This document shows positions 46,088 through 55,366 of a stretch of 64,000 nucleotides of DNA, in pieces. Source of the DNA: Pandoraea aquatica (lineage in GTDB: Bacteria > Pseudomonadota > Gammaproteobacteria > Burkholderiales > Burkholderiaceae). The stretch covers positions 186,001 to 250,000 of the forward strand of contig NZ_CABPSN010000002.1 in the NCBI RefSeq assembly GCF_902459565.1. The letters run 5' to 3'. Within the stretch, counting starts at the first letter, position 1. Every line of letters starts with the position of its first letter. Under the pieces are notes generated by a model. That model did not search any database. It saw nothing but the letters and a program-made list of their open reading frames with translations, and was not told where the DNA came from. Made by a program: the position numbers and the translations under genes.

Positions 46088-46352
46088 AACCTGCGTAGTT
46101 TCGCGCTTGTGGCGCGTCGGGCAAACGCCAATACTACACGCCGAATCGTGGCCGGGGCTGCCGAGTGTAACTCGCAAGTCTGTTCCCGGTGTTGGCAAAG
46201 TGCCCCGCATGTGTCCCGCATGCTCACATGCGTGCATGCGCGGACCGGGCAGAGGGTCACACGCTTCGCCACCGGCCTTCGCTGTCGTCACACCCCCACA
46301 GAGGGGCGCGCGCAGCGAGCCGTACGCGAAAGCGCCGCGCGCTGCGATTCGG

Positions 46353-46369
46353 GACACCGACACGGTGTC
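46353..46369. promoter_or_regulatory. Inverted repeat upstream of cstA
   Basis: GACACCG - ACA - CGGTGTC is a perfect 7-bp inverted repeat with a 3-bp spacer, 78 bp upstream of the cstA start. Candidate operator; the binding protein is unknown. Confidence 0.45.
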
Positions 46370-46446
46370 ACACCAAGAGGCGGGACAGTGTCGCAACGGC
46401 GCGGTCCCGGGTTGCTGCCTTAAGCAGGCAGTTCCGAGGAGAGACA

Positions 46447-48513
46447 ATGAATCGTATCTGGCAACAACTGCCCTGGGCAGCGGTGGCCGTCGTCGGCGCG
46501 TGCGCGCTCGGCACGGTGGCGCTATCGCGCGGCGAAACCGTCAGCGCACTCTGGATCGTGATCGCAGCCGTCTGCGTTTATCTGATCGCTTACCGTTTCT
46601 ACAGCAAGTTCATCGCCACCCGCGTGGCGCAACTCGACGGCACGCGCATGACGCCGGCATGGCGTCATAACGACGGCCTCGACTACGTGCCGACCAATCG
46701 CTACGTGCTGTTCGGCCATCACTTTGCCGCGATCGCCGGCGCCGGTCCGCTTGTCGGGCCCGTGCTCGCCGCGCAGATGGGCTACCTGCCGGGCATGCTC
46801 TGGATTCTCGCGGGCGTGGTGTTCGCCGGTGCGGTGCAGGACTTCATGGTGCTGTTCATCTCGACGCGTCGCGACGGCCGCTCGCTGGGCGATCTCGTGA
46901 AGTCCGAACTCGGCATGATCCCCGGTGTGATCGCGCTGTTCGGCGCGTTCCTCATCATGATCATCATTCTCGCGGTGCTTGCACTGATCGTCGTCAAGGC
47001 GCTCACCGGTTCGCCGTGGGGCACCTTCACGGTCGGGCTGACGATTCCGATTGCGCTGTTCATGGGCGTCTATACGCGCTTCATTCGCCCGGGCCGCATC
47101 GGTGAAGTCTCGATCATCGGCTTCGTGATGCTCATGGCGGCGATTTACTTCGGCCAGAGCGTGCACGACAGCGCCACGCTGGCACCGCTGTTCACGTTCG
47201 ACGGCAAGCAACTGACGTGGATGCTGATCGGCTACGGCTTCGTGGCGTCGGTGTTGCCTGTGTGGCTGCTGCTCGCGCCGCGCGACTATCTGTCGACGTT
47301 CCTGAAGATCGGCACGATTCTGGCACTCGCCATCGGCATTCTGGTCGTCGCCCCTGAGCTGAAGATGCCTGCGTTCACCCAGTTCATCGACGGCAGCGGT
47401 CCGGTCTGGTCGGGCAAGTTGTTCCCGTTCCTCTTCATCACGATCGCGTGCGGCGCCGTGTCCGGCTTCCATGCGCTGATCTCGTCGGGCACCACGCCCA
47501 AGCTGCTCGATAACGAAGTCAACGCGCGCTTCATCGGTTACGGCGGCATGCTGATGGAGTCGTTCGTGGCGATCATGGCGCTGGTGGCCGCGTCGGTGAT
47601 CGACCCGGGCGTGTACTTCGCGATGAACAGCCCGGCTGCGGTGATCGGTACGACGCCGGAAGCCGTGGCGCAAGTCGTCTCGGGCTGGGGCTTCACTATC
47701 ACGCCGGAAGTGCTGACCTCGACCGCGAAGGCGGTTGGCGAGAACACCATCATTTCGCGCGCCGGTGGCGCACCGACGCTCGCCGTCGGTATGGCGCACA
47801 TCCTGCATCAGGTGGTGGGCGGCGAAGCGATGATGGCGTTCTGGTACCACTTCGCGATTCTGTTCGAAGCGCTGTTCATTCTGACGGCTGTCGATGCAGG
47901 CACGCGTGCCGGCCGCTTCATGCTGCAAGACCTGCTCGGTACCTTCGTGCCGTCGCTCAAGCGCACGGAGTCGTTACCCGCAAACCTGATCGCCACGGGC
48001 TTGTGCGTGGCGGCGTGGGGTTACTTCCTGTATCAGGGGGTCGTCGATCCGCTGGGTGGCATCAACACGCTGTGGCCGCTGTTCGGCATCTCCAACCAGA
48101 TGCTCGCCGCCATCGCGCTGATTCTCGCGACCTGCGTGCTGTTCAAGCTCAAGCGCGAGCGTTTCGCCTGGGTGACGGTACTGCCGACGCTGTGGTTGCT
48201 TGCCTGTACGCTGACCGCCGGATGGCAAAAGATGTTCGACGCGGACCCGAAGGTCGGCTTCCTCGCACACGCTGCGAAGTATCAGGCCGCGCTCGCCGAG
48301 GGCAAGCTGCTTGCCCCGGCCAAGTCGGTGGCGCAGATGCAGCAGATCGTGTTCAACGACTACGTCGATGCGACGCTCGCCGGTGTGTTCATGTTCGTTG
48401 TGGTGGCAGTCGCTGTGTTTGGGGTGCGCACCATCCTCGTCGCCCGTCGGGAAAACAAGCCGACGGCCCAGGAAACGCCGTTCGAGCCGATGCCCTCCGG
48501 GCAGCGGGTCTGA
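46447..48513 (+). CDS. cstA: CstA-family carbon starvation / carboxylate transporter
   Basis: A 688-residue inner-membrane protein with many hydrophobic segments, starting after GAGGAGAGACA. CstA markers: [34 protein letters not shown] (positions about 78-111), [20 protein letters not shown], and [11 protein letters not shown]. CstA and BtsT/YjiY import peptides or pyruvate when carbon is scarce. The hydrophilic C-terminal stretch before the last helix ([16 protein letters not shown]) is typical of the longer form. A YbdD-type gene follows, as for E. coli cstA-ybdD, and a Cache two-component system lies divergently. Confidence 0.93.
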   Translation: MNRIWQQLPWAAVAVVGACALGTVALSRGETVSALWIVIAAVCVYLIAYRFYSKFIATRVAQLDGTRMTPAWRHNDGLDYVPTNRYVLFGHHFAAIAGAGPLVGPVLAAQMGYLPGMLWILAGVVFAGAVQDFMVLFISTRRDGRSLGDLVKSELGMIPGVIALFGAFLIMIIILAVLALIVVKALTGSPWGTFTVGLTIPIALFMGVYTRFIRPGRIGEVSIIGFVMLMAAIYFGQSVHDSATLAPLFTFDGKQLTWMLIGYGFVASVLPVWLLLAPRDYLSTFLKIGTILALAIGILVVAPELKMPAFTQFIDGSGPVWSGKLFPFLFITIACGAVSGFHALISSGTTPKLLDNEVNARFIGYGGMLMESFVAIMALVAASVIDPGVYFAMNSPAAVIGTTPEAVAQVVSGWGFTITPEVLTSTAKAVGENTIISRAGGAPTLAVGMAHILHQVVGGEAMMAFWYHFAILFEALFILTAVDAGTRAGRFMLQDLLGTFVPSLKRTESLPANLIATGLCVAAWGYFLYQGVVDPLGGINTLWPLFGISNQMLAAIALILATCVLFKLKRERFAWVTVLPTLWLLACTLTAGWQKMFDADPKVGFLAHAAKYQAALAEGKLLAPAKSVAQMQQIVFNDYVDATLAGVFMFVVVAVAVFGVRTILVARRENKPTAQETPFEPMPSGQRV

Positions 48514-48551
48514 GCGCGGCGCACACATGGACGCACAGCGGAGGACACCTC

Positions 48552-48749
48552 ATGCTCGATGAAGTCGGCAAGGTCGGACGATATCTGGGACAGGCCATGC
48601 GATTGATGGTCGGCCTGCCCGATTACGACACCTATGTGGCGCACATGCAGGCTACGCATCCGGATCGGCCGGTCATGAGCTACGAGGCGTTCTTCCGCGA
48701 ACGGCAGGAGGCACGCTACGGCGGCAAGAGCGGTGGTCGCTGCTGCTGA
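48552..48749 (+). CDS. YbdD/YjiX-family small protein
   Basis: A 65-residue soluble protein with GGAGG upstream. The pattern [20 protein letters not shown] followed by [17 protein letters not shown] and a C-terminal CC is the YbdD/YjiX family. It is always found after cstA or btsT and is reported to be needed for pyruvate transport with them. It is 38 nt after cstA, same operon. Confidence 0.92.
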   Translation: MLDEVGKVGRYLGQAMRLMVGLPDYDTYVAHMQATHPDRPVMSYEAFFRERQEARYGGKSGGRCC

Positions 48750-48824
48750 CGTCCGAGTGCGACAGCACATCTGCACGAAACATTCGAACGCGGCATCGAT
48801 CACCCTTCGATGCCGTCGAGAATG

Positions 48825-48858
48825 AAAAACGCCCGGTGGAGATCCCACCGGGCGTTTT
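48825..48858. terminator. Bidirectional Rho-independent terminator
   Basis: AAAACGCCCGGTGG pairs with CCACCGGGCGTTTT around a short loop, with A-rich left and T-rich right flanks. It separates cstA-ybdD from the convergent hemN. Confidence 0.9.
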
Positions 48859-48906
48859 GCTTTTGCGCGACGGTTTGCGTGACCCATCGCCTGCGTTCTG
48901 TCGACG

Positions 48907-50457
48907 TCACATGACTTTGGCGCATCGCGCGTTGGCGGCGCTGCGACGGTAGGCGTCGAAGATTTGCGCCACCACACGGACGAGAAGGCGTCCGGCAGGC
49001 AGCACGCGCAGGCCGTGCGCGTCGATGGCCACGAGCCCGTCTGCCGCGAGATCGGCCAGCTCACCGAGTTCGCTCGCGAAGTATGCGACGAAGTCGATGT
49101 CGTGGGCGTCCTCGATCGCGCTGAAGTCCAGTGTCATGTGACACATGACGCGCGAGATGACATCGCGCCGGATGCGATCGTCCCGATCGAGTTGCACGCC
49201 GCGCGTAATCGCAAGGCCGCCCGCATCGATGGCTTCGTAGTACGTTTTGAGCGTCTTGGCATTCTGTGCATAGCTGTCACCCACACGACCGATGGCCGAC
49301 ATGCCCACACCGATGAGATCGCAATCGGCCCGCGTGCTGTAACCCTGGAAGTTGCGATGCAGCGTGCCGGCCGCTTGCGCGAGGGCGAGTTCGTCGTCGG
49401 GGCGCGCGAAGTGATCCATGCCGATGTAGACGTAACCGGCCGCCGTCAGCCGCGCGATGATCGTTTGCAGTAGCGCGAGTTTTTCGGGGCCGTCCGGCAG
49501 CGCGTCGGGCAGACTGCGCTGCATCTTGAACTGCTGCGGCAAGTGCGCGTAACTGAAGACCGACAAACGCTCCGGGGCCATCTCGATGACGGCGTCGAGC
49601 GTGTTCGAGAAGGAGTCGGTTGTCTGATGCGGGAGGCCGTAAATCAGATCGAAATTGACCGACTTGAAGCCGCAGCTGCGTGCCGCGTCCAGGGTCGCTT
49701 CGACGAGTGCGCGAGGCTGCACGCGATGAATTGCCTCCTGAACACGCGGATCGAAGTCCTGCACGCCGATGGAGAGCCGGTTGAAGCCGAGGGCACGCAA
49801 CGCACGAATGGACGCCGGTCCCGCGCTGCGCGGATCGATTTCGATGGCGTATTCGGCACTGTCGTCGGGCGTCATCACGAAGTGACGACTGATGGCGTCG
49901 ACGAGCGAAGCGATCTGTTCCAGTGAGAGGAACGTCGGTGTGCCGCCGCCCCAGTGCATCTGCGCGAGCGTGCGGCCCGCGCCGAGCAACGACGCCTGAC
50001 GCGCGATTTCCGCGTGAAGACGTGCCACGTAGGCGTCTGCGTGCGCGCGGTTGTTCGTCACGATCTTGGTGCACGCGCAGTAGAAGCACACCGTGTCGCA
50101 GAACGGCACGTGCAGATACAGCGATACCGGTTTGCCGGTGCGCTTGGATTGCGCGGCAGCGCGAGCGTAGTCGCCCACATCGAAATCGTCGTGAAATTGC
50201 AGGGCGGTCGGATATGAGGTGTAACGCGGACCGTTCACGTCGTAACGACCGAACAGACGTGCGTCGAACTGAACGGGACTGGCCGCCGCCTGAGACGGAA
50301 GGGCTGTGCGGGCGGGCGGGGAGGCGCGGGACTGACAGCGCGAATGCCCGGGGGCCTCTCCCAAACTGCGGGACGTGCAGCCCGGGCAGGGTTTGCCAAC
50401 ATGCGGATCGTCAGGTGAAGTGGCGCAAGGCGTCGACAAAATGGGAAGAGGGTTCAT
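48907..50457 (-). CDS. hemN: Oxygen-independent coproporphyrinogen III oxidase
   Basis: A 516-residue radical-SAM enzyme that decarboxylates coproporphyrinogen III to protoporphyrinogen IX without oxygen. After a poorly conserved N-terminal 60 residues (Pro/Ser/Cys-rich) comes FDARLFGRYDVNGPRYTSYPT. The [4Fe-4S] motif is HVPFCDTVCFYCAC, then MHWGGGTPTFLS and SIGVQDFDPRVQEAIHRVQP. The C-terminal HemN domain is complete. An FNR-like site lies 59 nt upstream. The extra Cys residues near the N-terminus (HVGKPCPGCTSR) are unusual. Confidence 0.93.
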   Translation of the reverse strand: MNPLPILSTPCATSPDDPHVGKPCPGCTSRSLGEAPGHSRCQSRASPPARTALPSQAAASPVQFDARLFGRYDVNGPRYTSYPTALQFHDDFDVGDYARAAAQSKRTGKPVSLYLHVPFCDTVCFYCACTKIVTNNRAHADAYVARLHAEIARQASLLGAGRTLAQMHWGGGTPTFLSLEQIASLVDAISRHFVMTPDDSAEYAIEIDPRSAGPASIRALRALGFNRLSIGVQDFDPRVQEAIHRVQPRALVEATLDAARSCGFKSVNFDLIYGLPHQTTDSFSNTLDAVIEMAPERLSVFSYAHLPQQFKMQRSLPDALPDGPEKLALLQTIIARLTAAGYVYIGMDHFARPDDELALAQAAGTLHRNFQGYSTRADCDLIGVGMSAIGRVGDSYAQNAKTLKTYYEAIDAGGLAITRGVQLDRDDRIRRDVISRVMCHMTLDFSAIEDAHDIDFVAYFASELGELADLAADGLVAIDAHGLRVLPAGRLLVRVVAQIFDAYRRSAANARCAKVM

Positions 50458-50515
50458 GACGAGGCGCGTAACAATAGGAGATATTCGACTGTAGTCCCGC
50501 CGCGAACGGTGCGCC

Positions 50516-50529
50516 GTGACCTGCGTCAA
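50516..50529 (-). promoter_or_regulatory. FNR/Anr-like site upstream of hemN
   Basis: GTGAC - CTGC - GTCAA is one mismatch from the symmetric TTGAC-N4-GTCAA form, 59 bp upstream of the hemN start. Oxygen-responsive control of hemN by FNR-family proteins is common; compared with the strict TTGAT-N4-ATCAA box this is a weak match. Confidence 0.35.
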
Positions 50530-50857
50530 ACAGCCTTGTCAGCGGCATGCAAACCGCATCAAGCGCCTGCAATGCGGGATGTCGTTGCGCAAATTGCCGC
50601 ATTGGAAGTGGATTCTTGCGTCGCGGTGCGCACGCAGCACGCCTGACGTGCACCGAAATCATTGCCGCGGCAGGCAATTTTCCGTCGTCTACGGTAAGCT
50701 AGCGCCTTATTGAAGTCCCCGCCGTGTCGACAGTCCTGGCGGCACGCGCGAGGCTCGCTCCGGAACCGCCGGGGCGGCGGTCCGACCGGTGCCCGCGGGT
50801 TTTAGCGAGTTTCCGCAGGTATCCGCAGTGCTGGCAGCTTGCCGGTCTGCCCATACG

Positions 50858-50875
50858 CGCATACGCCGATATGCG
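50858..50875. promoter_or_regulatory. Inverted repeat upstream of the LysR gene
   Basis: CGCATA - CGCCGA - TATGCG is a perfect 6-bp inverted repeat with a 6-bp spacer, 41 bp upstream of the LysR start. It contains a T-N11-A spacing and could be the autoregulatory site. Confidence 0.45.
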
Positions 50876-50916
50876 TTTCTGCCGGAACGACGCGGCACAT
50901 CACGATTGGAAACAAC

Positions 50917-51876
50917 ATGGACCGTCTGCAATCGATGCGCGTTTTCGTCAAAGTGGCCGATAACGGGAGTTTCGCCCGTACGGCTGCCCAGATGGATCTG
51001 TCCGCCGCTGTGGTCACGCGGCACGTCGCAGAACTCGAATCGCATCTCGGCGTTCGCTTGCTCAACCGCACCACCCGCAGCCTGTCGCTGACCGGCGCCG
51101 GTCAGGTATATCTCGAACGCTGCAGGCAGATCATCGACGAAGTCGACGAAGCCGATGCCCTCATCTCCAGCGCGTCACGCGACCCCAAAGGCACCTTGAA
51201 GGTCGTCGCACCTGTGTCATTCGGGGTGCGCAACCTCGCACCGCTGGTGAAGAAGTATCAGGAGCTGCACCCGAAGGTCGTGGTCGATCTCACGCTGACC
51301 GACAGGGCCGTCGATCTGGTCGAAGAAGGTTACGACTGCGGCATTCTGCTCACGCGCATGATCAACAGCGAAAGCCTGATTTCGCGCGTGCTCGCGGAGA
51401 CGCGTGTGATGCTGTGCGCTTCGCCCGCGTACATCGCCGAGCACGGCGAACCGGTCACGCCGCAGGAGCTGGGCGAGCACGGCGTGCTGGGCCTGCCCAG
51501 CGAGTTCTGGAGCGATGACCGCGTGTTTGCCGGCCCGGACGGCGAGGTGCGTGTGCGCGTGCAGAACAAGCTCATCTGCAACAACACGGCGCTGCTGCGT
51601 CAGTCGGTGTTGCTCGGGCACGGGATTGCGTTCCTGCCGTCGTATCTGGTGGGTAACGATGTGCGCGACGGTGATCTCGTGGCGCTGATGCGCAACTATT
51701 CGCAGACGCCCATCGACGTCTCGCTCGTCTACCCGAGCCGCAAGTACCTGTCGGCAAAGACGCGTGGGTTCATCGATCTGACGGTCGAGTATTTCCGCCA
51801 GAACGAAGGCATTTCGGCCGCCGAGCGCTGGGTGCCGCCCAAGATGTCGACGTCTGCCACCGAAATTCAGATGTAA
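50917..51876 (+). CDS. LysR-family transcriptional regulator (CrgA/DmlR-like)
   Basis: A 319-residue regulator starting MDRLQSMRVFVKVADNGSFA, typical of the branch that includes DmlR and CrgA. The winged helix includes LSAAVVTRHVAELESHLGVRLL and NRTTRSLSLTGAG. The effector domain follows from GTLKVVAPVSFGVRNLAPLV. No metabolic gene is next to it on this strand, so its target is not obvious; it is divergent from hemN, and a strong terminator follows. Confidence 0.9.
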   Translation: MDRLQSMRVFVKVADNGSFARTAAQMDLSAAVVTRHVAELESHLGVRLLNRTTRSLSLTGAGQVYLERCRQIIDEVDEADALISSASRDPKGTLKVVAPVSFGVRNLAPLVKKYQELHPKVVVDLTLTDRAVDLVEEGYDCGILLTRMINSESLISRVLAETRVMLCASPAYIAEHGEPVTPQELGEHGVLGLPSEFWSDDRVFAGPDGEVRVRVQNKLICNNTALLRQSVLLGHGIAFLPSYLVGNDVRDGDLVALMRNYSQTPIDVSLVYPSRKYLSAKTRGFIDLTVEYFRQNEGISAAERWVPPKMSTSATEIQM

Positions 51877-51922
51877 CGCAGCCTCGCGACATTGGCGACA
51901 TCGGCCGCTGGCATCAGATGGC

Positions 51923-51956
51923 AAAACGGCCACTTCCCTGAGGAAGTGGCCGTTTT
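51923..51956. terminator. Bidirectional Rho-independent terminator
   Basis: AAAACGGCCACTTCC pairs with GGAAGTGGCCGTTTT around CTGA, flanked by A and T tracts. It separates the LysR gene from the convergent topB. Confidence 0.92.
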
Positions 51957-52008
51957 TCATTGCCTTGCTGCGATGAAGCCGTGAGACTTCACCGCAGGCG
52001 CAACGTGC

Positions 52009-54717
52009 TTAGAACGGTGCGTCGTCTTCGTCGAAGGCGGCATCGTCGGACTTCGACGCTGCCGTCTTGGTCGCCGGTTTGGTCTTCGCCGTCGTCTTCT
52101 TGGCGGCTGCCTTCTTGGCCGGTGCCTTGGACGCCGCGGTCTTCGACGCCGTCTTGCGCGCCGGCGTGGCTTTCTCTTCGCCGTCGTCACCCTTCGCGTC
52201 GCCGTCGCCAGCCTTCGCTGCGGTCTTCTTCGGGGCCTTCGCCTCGAATTCGAAGCCGATCTTGCCGTCCTTCTGCTTGGCCAGATACGCCTTGAACGTG
52301 CGACCGGTGCGCGACGACTTGAAGTTCGTCAGCAAGTCCGTCTTGCCTTCGGTGAGCAGCTTGTGGATCTGCTCGCGCGAGATTTCCTGCTGGAGAATCA
52401 CCTTGCCCGACGTGAAGTCGCAGGTCTTCGGATTCGCCACGGCGTTTTCGCAGACGTAACGCATGCCGTGCTCGAACACGCGGCCGTTGCACTTCGGGCA
52501 GTGGCCGACCGGCTCCTGACCCGTGAAGTCCGGGGCTTCGCCGTCTTCGTCGCCGTTGTCCTGACCGAAGTCGAATTCGAGCTTGTAGCCCATTTCGTCA
52601 TCGGGCGAGAGCTTGATGATGGCCGAGAACGGACGCCCCATCTTGCTGCGGAAACCCGACAGCGGCCCGATCGTCTTGTTCTGCAGCAGCTCTTCGACTT
52701 CCGGGATTTCGAACTGACGTCCGCCCGGGATCTTCGAGATCGAGAAGTTGCAGTTCGTGCAGGCGAAACGGCGGTAGTTTTCCTTGACCACGCCGCCGCA
52801 GTGCGGACACGGCGTCGTGAGCGTCGCGTAATCGCCGGGGATGGTGTCGGAATCGTATTCCTTCGCGCGCTTGACGATGGTCTGCGTCATTTGCGCGATT
52901 TCGTGCATGAACTCGTCACGCTTGAGGCCGCCGCGCTCGATCTGCGAGAGCTTGGCTTCCCATTCGCCCGTGAGTTCCGGCAGCGTCAGTTCGTCCACGC
53001 CCAGGCCGCGCAGGAGCGTCATCAACTGGAACGCCTTCGCCGTCGGATGCAGCTCGCGGCCTTCGCGCACGAGGTACTTTTCCGTCAGCAAGCCTTCGAT
53101 GATGGCCGCGCGCGTGGCCGGTGTGCCCAGACCCTTGCCCGCCATCGCTTCGCGCAACTCGCCGTCTTCCACGAGCTTGCCCGCGCCTTCCATGGCGGAG
53201 AGCAGCGTCGCTTCGCTGTAGCGTGCCGGCGGCTTGGTTTGCAGGCCGACGGCCGCCACCTTGTCCACACCGACCTTCTCGTCCTTGGCGACCGGCACGA
53301 GATTCGGCTGGTCTTCCTTGGTGTCCTTCGCGTCCTTGCCGTCGTCAGCGCCTTCCTTGCCGTAGATGGCGAGCCAGCCAGCCTGCACGAGCACCTTGCC
53401 TTCCGTCTTGAAGTGGTGACCGACCACTTCCGTGATGCGGGTCGTCACCTGATACTCGGCGGCCGGGAAGAACACCGCCAGGAAGCGCTTGACCACGAGG
53501 TCGTACAGCTTCTGCTCCGGCTCGGAGAGGTTCTTCGGCGCTTGCAGCGTCGGGATGATGGCGAAGTGATCGCTGATCTTGCTGTTGTCGAAGATCCGCT
53601 TGTTCGGCTTGACCCAGCCCTTGTTCAGGACCTGATTGGCGAACTGGTGATAATTGTTGCTCTCCTTGAGCACCGTCATCGTTTCCTTGACGGTCTCCAG
53701 GTAGTCTTCCGGCAGCGCGCGTGCGTCGGTACGCGGGTATGTCAGCACCTTGTGCTTTTCGTACAGCGCCTGTGCCAGACCGAGCGTGTTCTTGGCGGAG
53801 AAACCGAAGCGGCTGTTGGCTTCGCGCTGCAAGCTGGTCAGATCGAACAGCAGCGGCGAGAGCTGGCTCGACGGCTTCGATTCTTCCGTGACAGTGCCGT
53901 GCTTGCCGCGCACCGCGGCGACGACCGACTCGGCGGCGGCCACGCTCCACAGACGCGAATCGCGCTGCTCGGGATCGAATTCGTTGCGCTTGAAATTCGG
54001 ATCGAACCAACGGCCTTCATAGAAGCCTGCGGCGGCGACGAACTCGGCTTTGACTTCCCAGTAGTCGCGCGACACGAACTTGCGAATCTTTTCTTCGCGC
54101 TCGACCACGATCGACAGCGTCGGCGTTTGCACGCGACCGACCGTCGTCAGGAAGAAGCCGCCGCCCTTGCTGTTGAACGCCGTCATGGCGCGCGTGCCGT
54201 TGATGCCGACCAGCCAGTCGGCTTCGGCACGGCTGCGCGCGGCGTCGGCCAGCGGGAGCATGTCGTTGTCGGTGCGCAGGCGCTTGAAGCCGTCGCGAAT
54301 CGATTGCGGCGTCATCGACTGAAGCCACAGGCGCTGAACCGGTTGCTTGGCCTTCGCGTGCTGGGCGATCAGACGGAAAATCAGTTCCCCTTCGCGTCCC
54401 GCGTCACAGGCGTTGATCAGGACATCGATGTCCTTGCGCTTGATGAGACGGGTCAGCACCTTCAGACGCGACTCGCTCTTGGCGATCGGCTTGAGGTCGA
54501 AGTGCGGGGGAATCACGGGAAGGTTGGCGAAGCTCCACTTGCCGCGTTTGACTTCATAGTCTTCCGGCGCGCCGATTTCGACGAGGTGGCCAACCGCCGA
54601 CGAGACGACGTAATCGTCGTTCTCGAAGTACTCGTCATGCTTGGTAAAGCCGCCCAGCGCCCGCGCGATGTCATTCGCGACGGACGGTTTCTCGGCAATG
54701 ATCAGAGCTTTTGACAT
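52009..54717 (-). CDS. topB: DNA topoisomerase III with H1-like tail and SSB-like tip
   Basis: A 902-residue type IA topoisomerase that decatenates DNA. The TOPRIM domain starts at SKALIIAEKPSVANDIARAL and has DAGREGELI. The active-site Tyr is in VLTYPRTDARALPEDY. Zinc-finger segments follow (CPHCGG...CTNC; CPKCNG...). After about residue 820 the protein continues with a Lys/Ala/Thr-rich tail and ends DDAAFDEDDAPF, closely like the SSB acidic tip (DFDDDIPF). E. coli TopB is about 650 residues and lacks this tail. The start at 54717 gives the normal N-terminus. Confidence 0.94.
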   Translation of the reverse strand: MSKALIIAEKPSVANDIARALGGFTKHDEYFENDDYVVSSAVGHLVEIGAPEDYEVKRGKWSFANLPVIPPHFDLKPIAKSESRLKVLTRLIKRKDIDVLINACDAGREGELIFRLIAQHAKAKQPVQRLWLQSMTPQSIRDGFKRLRTDNDMLPLADAARSRAEADWLVGINGTRAMTAFNSKGGGFFLTTVGRVQTPTLSIVVEREEKIRKFVSRDYWEVKAEFVAAAGFYEGRWFDPNFKRNEFDPEQRDSRLWSVAAAESVVAAVRGKHGTVTEESKPSSQLSPLLFDLTSLQREANSRFGFSAKNTLGLAQALYEKHKVLTYPRTDARALPEDYLETVKETMTVLKESNNYHQFANQVLNKGWVKPNKRIFDNSKISDHFAIIPTLQAPKNLSEPEQKLYDLVVKRFLAVFFPAAEYQVTTRITEVVGHHFKTEGKVLVQAGWLAIYGKEGADDGKDAKDTKEDQPNLVPVAKDEKVGVDKVAAVGLQTKPPARYSEATLLSAMEGAGKLVEDGELREAMAGKGLGTPATRAAIIEGLLTEKYLVREGRELHPTAKAFQLMTLLRGLGVDELTLPELTGEWEAKLSQIERGGLKRDEFMHEIAQMTQTIVKRAKEYDSDTIPGDYATLTTPCPHCGGVVKENYRRFACTNCNFSISKIPGGRQFEIPEVEELLQNKTIGPLSGFRSKMGRPFSAIIKLSPDDEMGYKLEFDFGQDNGDEDGEAPDFTGQEPVGHCPKCNGRVFEHGMRYVCENAVANPKTCDFTSGKVILQQEISREQIHKLLTEGKTDLLTNFKSSRTGRTFKAYLAKQKDGKIGFEFEAKAPKKTAAKAGDGDAKGDDGEEKATPARKTASKTAASKAPAKKAAAKKTTAKTKPATKTAASKSDDAAFDEDDAPF

Positions 54718-54899
54718 GACGTTAGGTAATGTTGAGGGGGTGTCGCCAAGCGACATTCGTTGGCTTTATAACATATAGCCAATCCGGCGTTGCCGTCGGA
54801 TCGGGCACAAGGCGTGCCTGAAAGCGGCACATCATAAGCGCGTCGCAAGCCGTCGGCAAGGGCGGGGCCGACACGGGCTGCCGTGGGCCGCTGTGGGGC

Positions 54900-55289
54900 C
54901 TATCCTGCCCGCAGATGCTCGCGCAGCGCGGGGGCCGCGACCGTGGCATCACCCAGGACGTCGGCGTCGAGCATGCGCTCGAGAATCCCGATGGCCGGCA
55001 GCACCGGGCCGAAGAAGCGGGCCCGACCGGCCGATTGCGGTGCGTCCTGAACCAGTAATGTCGGGAAATTCTCGATGTCGTGGTCGTCGAGCCAGTCGGC
55101 GTGCGTTTCGATATCCACCCAGACGAAACACAGCTCGGGATGCTTCGCGGCCAGTTGCTCGAAGGTTTGCGCGTATTCACGGCAGGTGCCGCACCACGCC
55201 GCGCACAAACAGGCCACGAGACGCGTGTTGCCCCCGGCCAGCGCGGCAGCCAGTGCAGAACGGTCGGCGACGGGATCGAAAACGGGCAT
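54900..55289 (-). CDS. Thioredoxin-fold protein
   Basis: A 129-residue cytoplasmic protein with thioredoxin motif ACLCAAWCGTCREYAQTF (CGTC active site) and the cis-Pro in DIENFPTLLVQDAP. The extra Cys before the motif is unusual. The C-terminal helix region (LPAIGILERMLDADVL) differs from classical TrxA. It lies between dprA and topB on the same strand, with 77 nt after dprA. A general reductant role is likely; a specific partner is not evident. Confidence 0.85.
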   Translation of the reverse strand: MPVFDPVADRSALAAALAGGNTRLVACLCAAWCGTCREYAQTFEQLAAKHPELCFVWVDIETHADWLDDHDIENFPTLLVQDAPQSAGRARFFGPVLPAIGILERMLDADVLGDATVAAPALREHLRAG

Positions 55290-55366
55290 GGTGTCTGTGA
55301 TATCGGTTGCTGTGTTTTGGGGAGCGGACGGGCAGAGGCGCGTTGTCTGACCCTCGTGGCATGGCT

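Larger units (their letters stand above)
46018..46446. other. Divergent intergenic region, 429 bp
   Basis: This lies between the sensor kinase (minus) and cstA (plus). It contains three inverted repeats: 46066-46087, 46353-46369, and a leader hairpin CTGCCT - TAAGC - AGGCAG at 46415-46431 just before the cstA ribosome site. No gene is recognised. Confidence 0.55.
50458..50916. other. Divergent intergenic region, 459 bp
   Basis: This lies between hemN (minus) and a LysR gene (plus). It contains an FNR-like site at 50516-50529 and an inverted repeat at 50858-50875. Short open frames in it have no recognisable product. Confidence 0.5.

Noticed and set aside
50411-50677. An 88-codon minus-strand frame overlapping the start of hemN
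   Set aside because: No ribosome site or recognisable domain; it runs through the hemN promoter region and start codon.
52363-54714. A 783-codon open frame on the plus strand opposite topB
   Set aside because: The antisense frame stays open because of GC-rich third positions; its product is Arg/His/Leu-rich with no family resemblance, while the minus strand encodes an unmistakable topoisomerase.
54760-54782. TTGGCT...AGCCAA imperfect palindrome upstream of topB
   Set aside because: The arms are only 6 bp and the AT-rich centre may simply be part of the topB promoter; I could not place convincing -35 and -10 hexamers.
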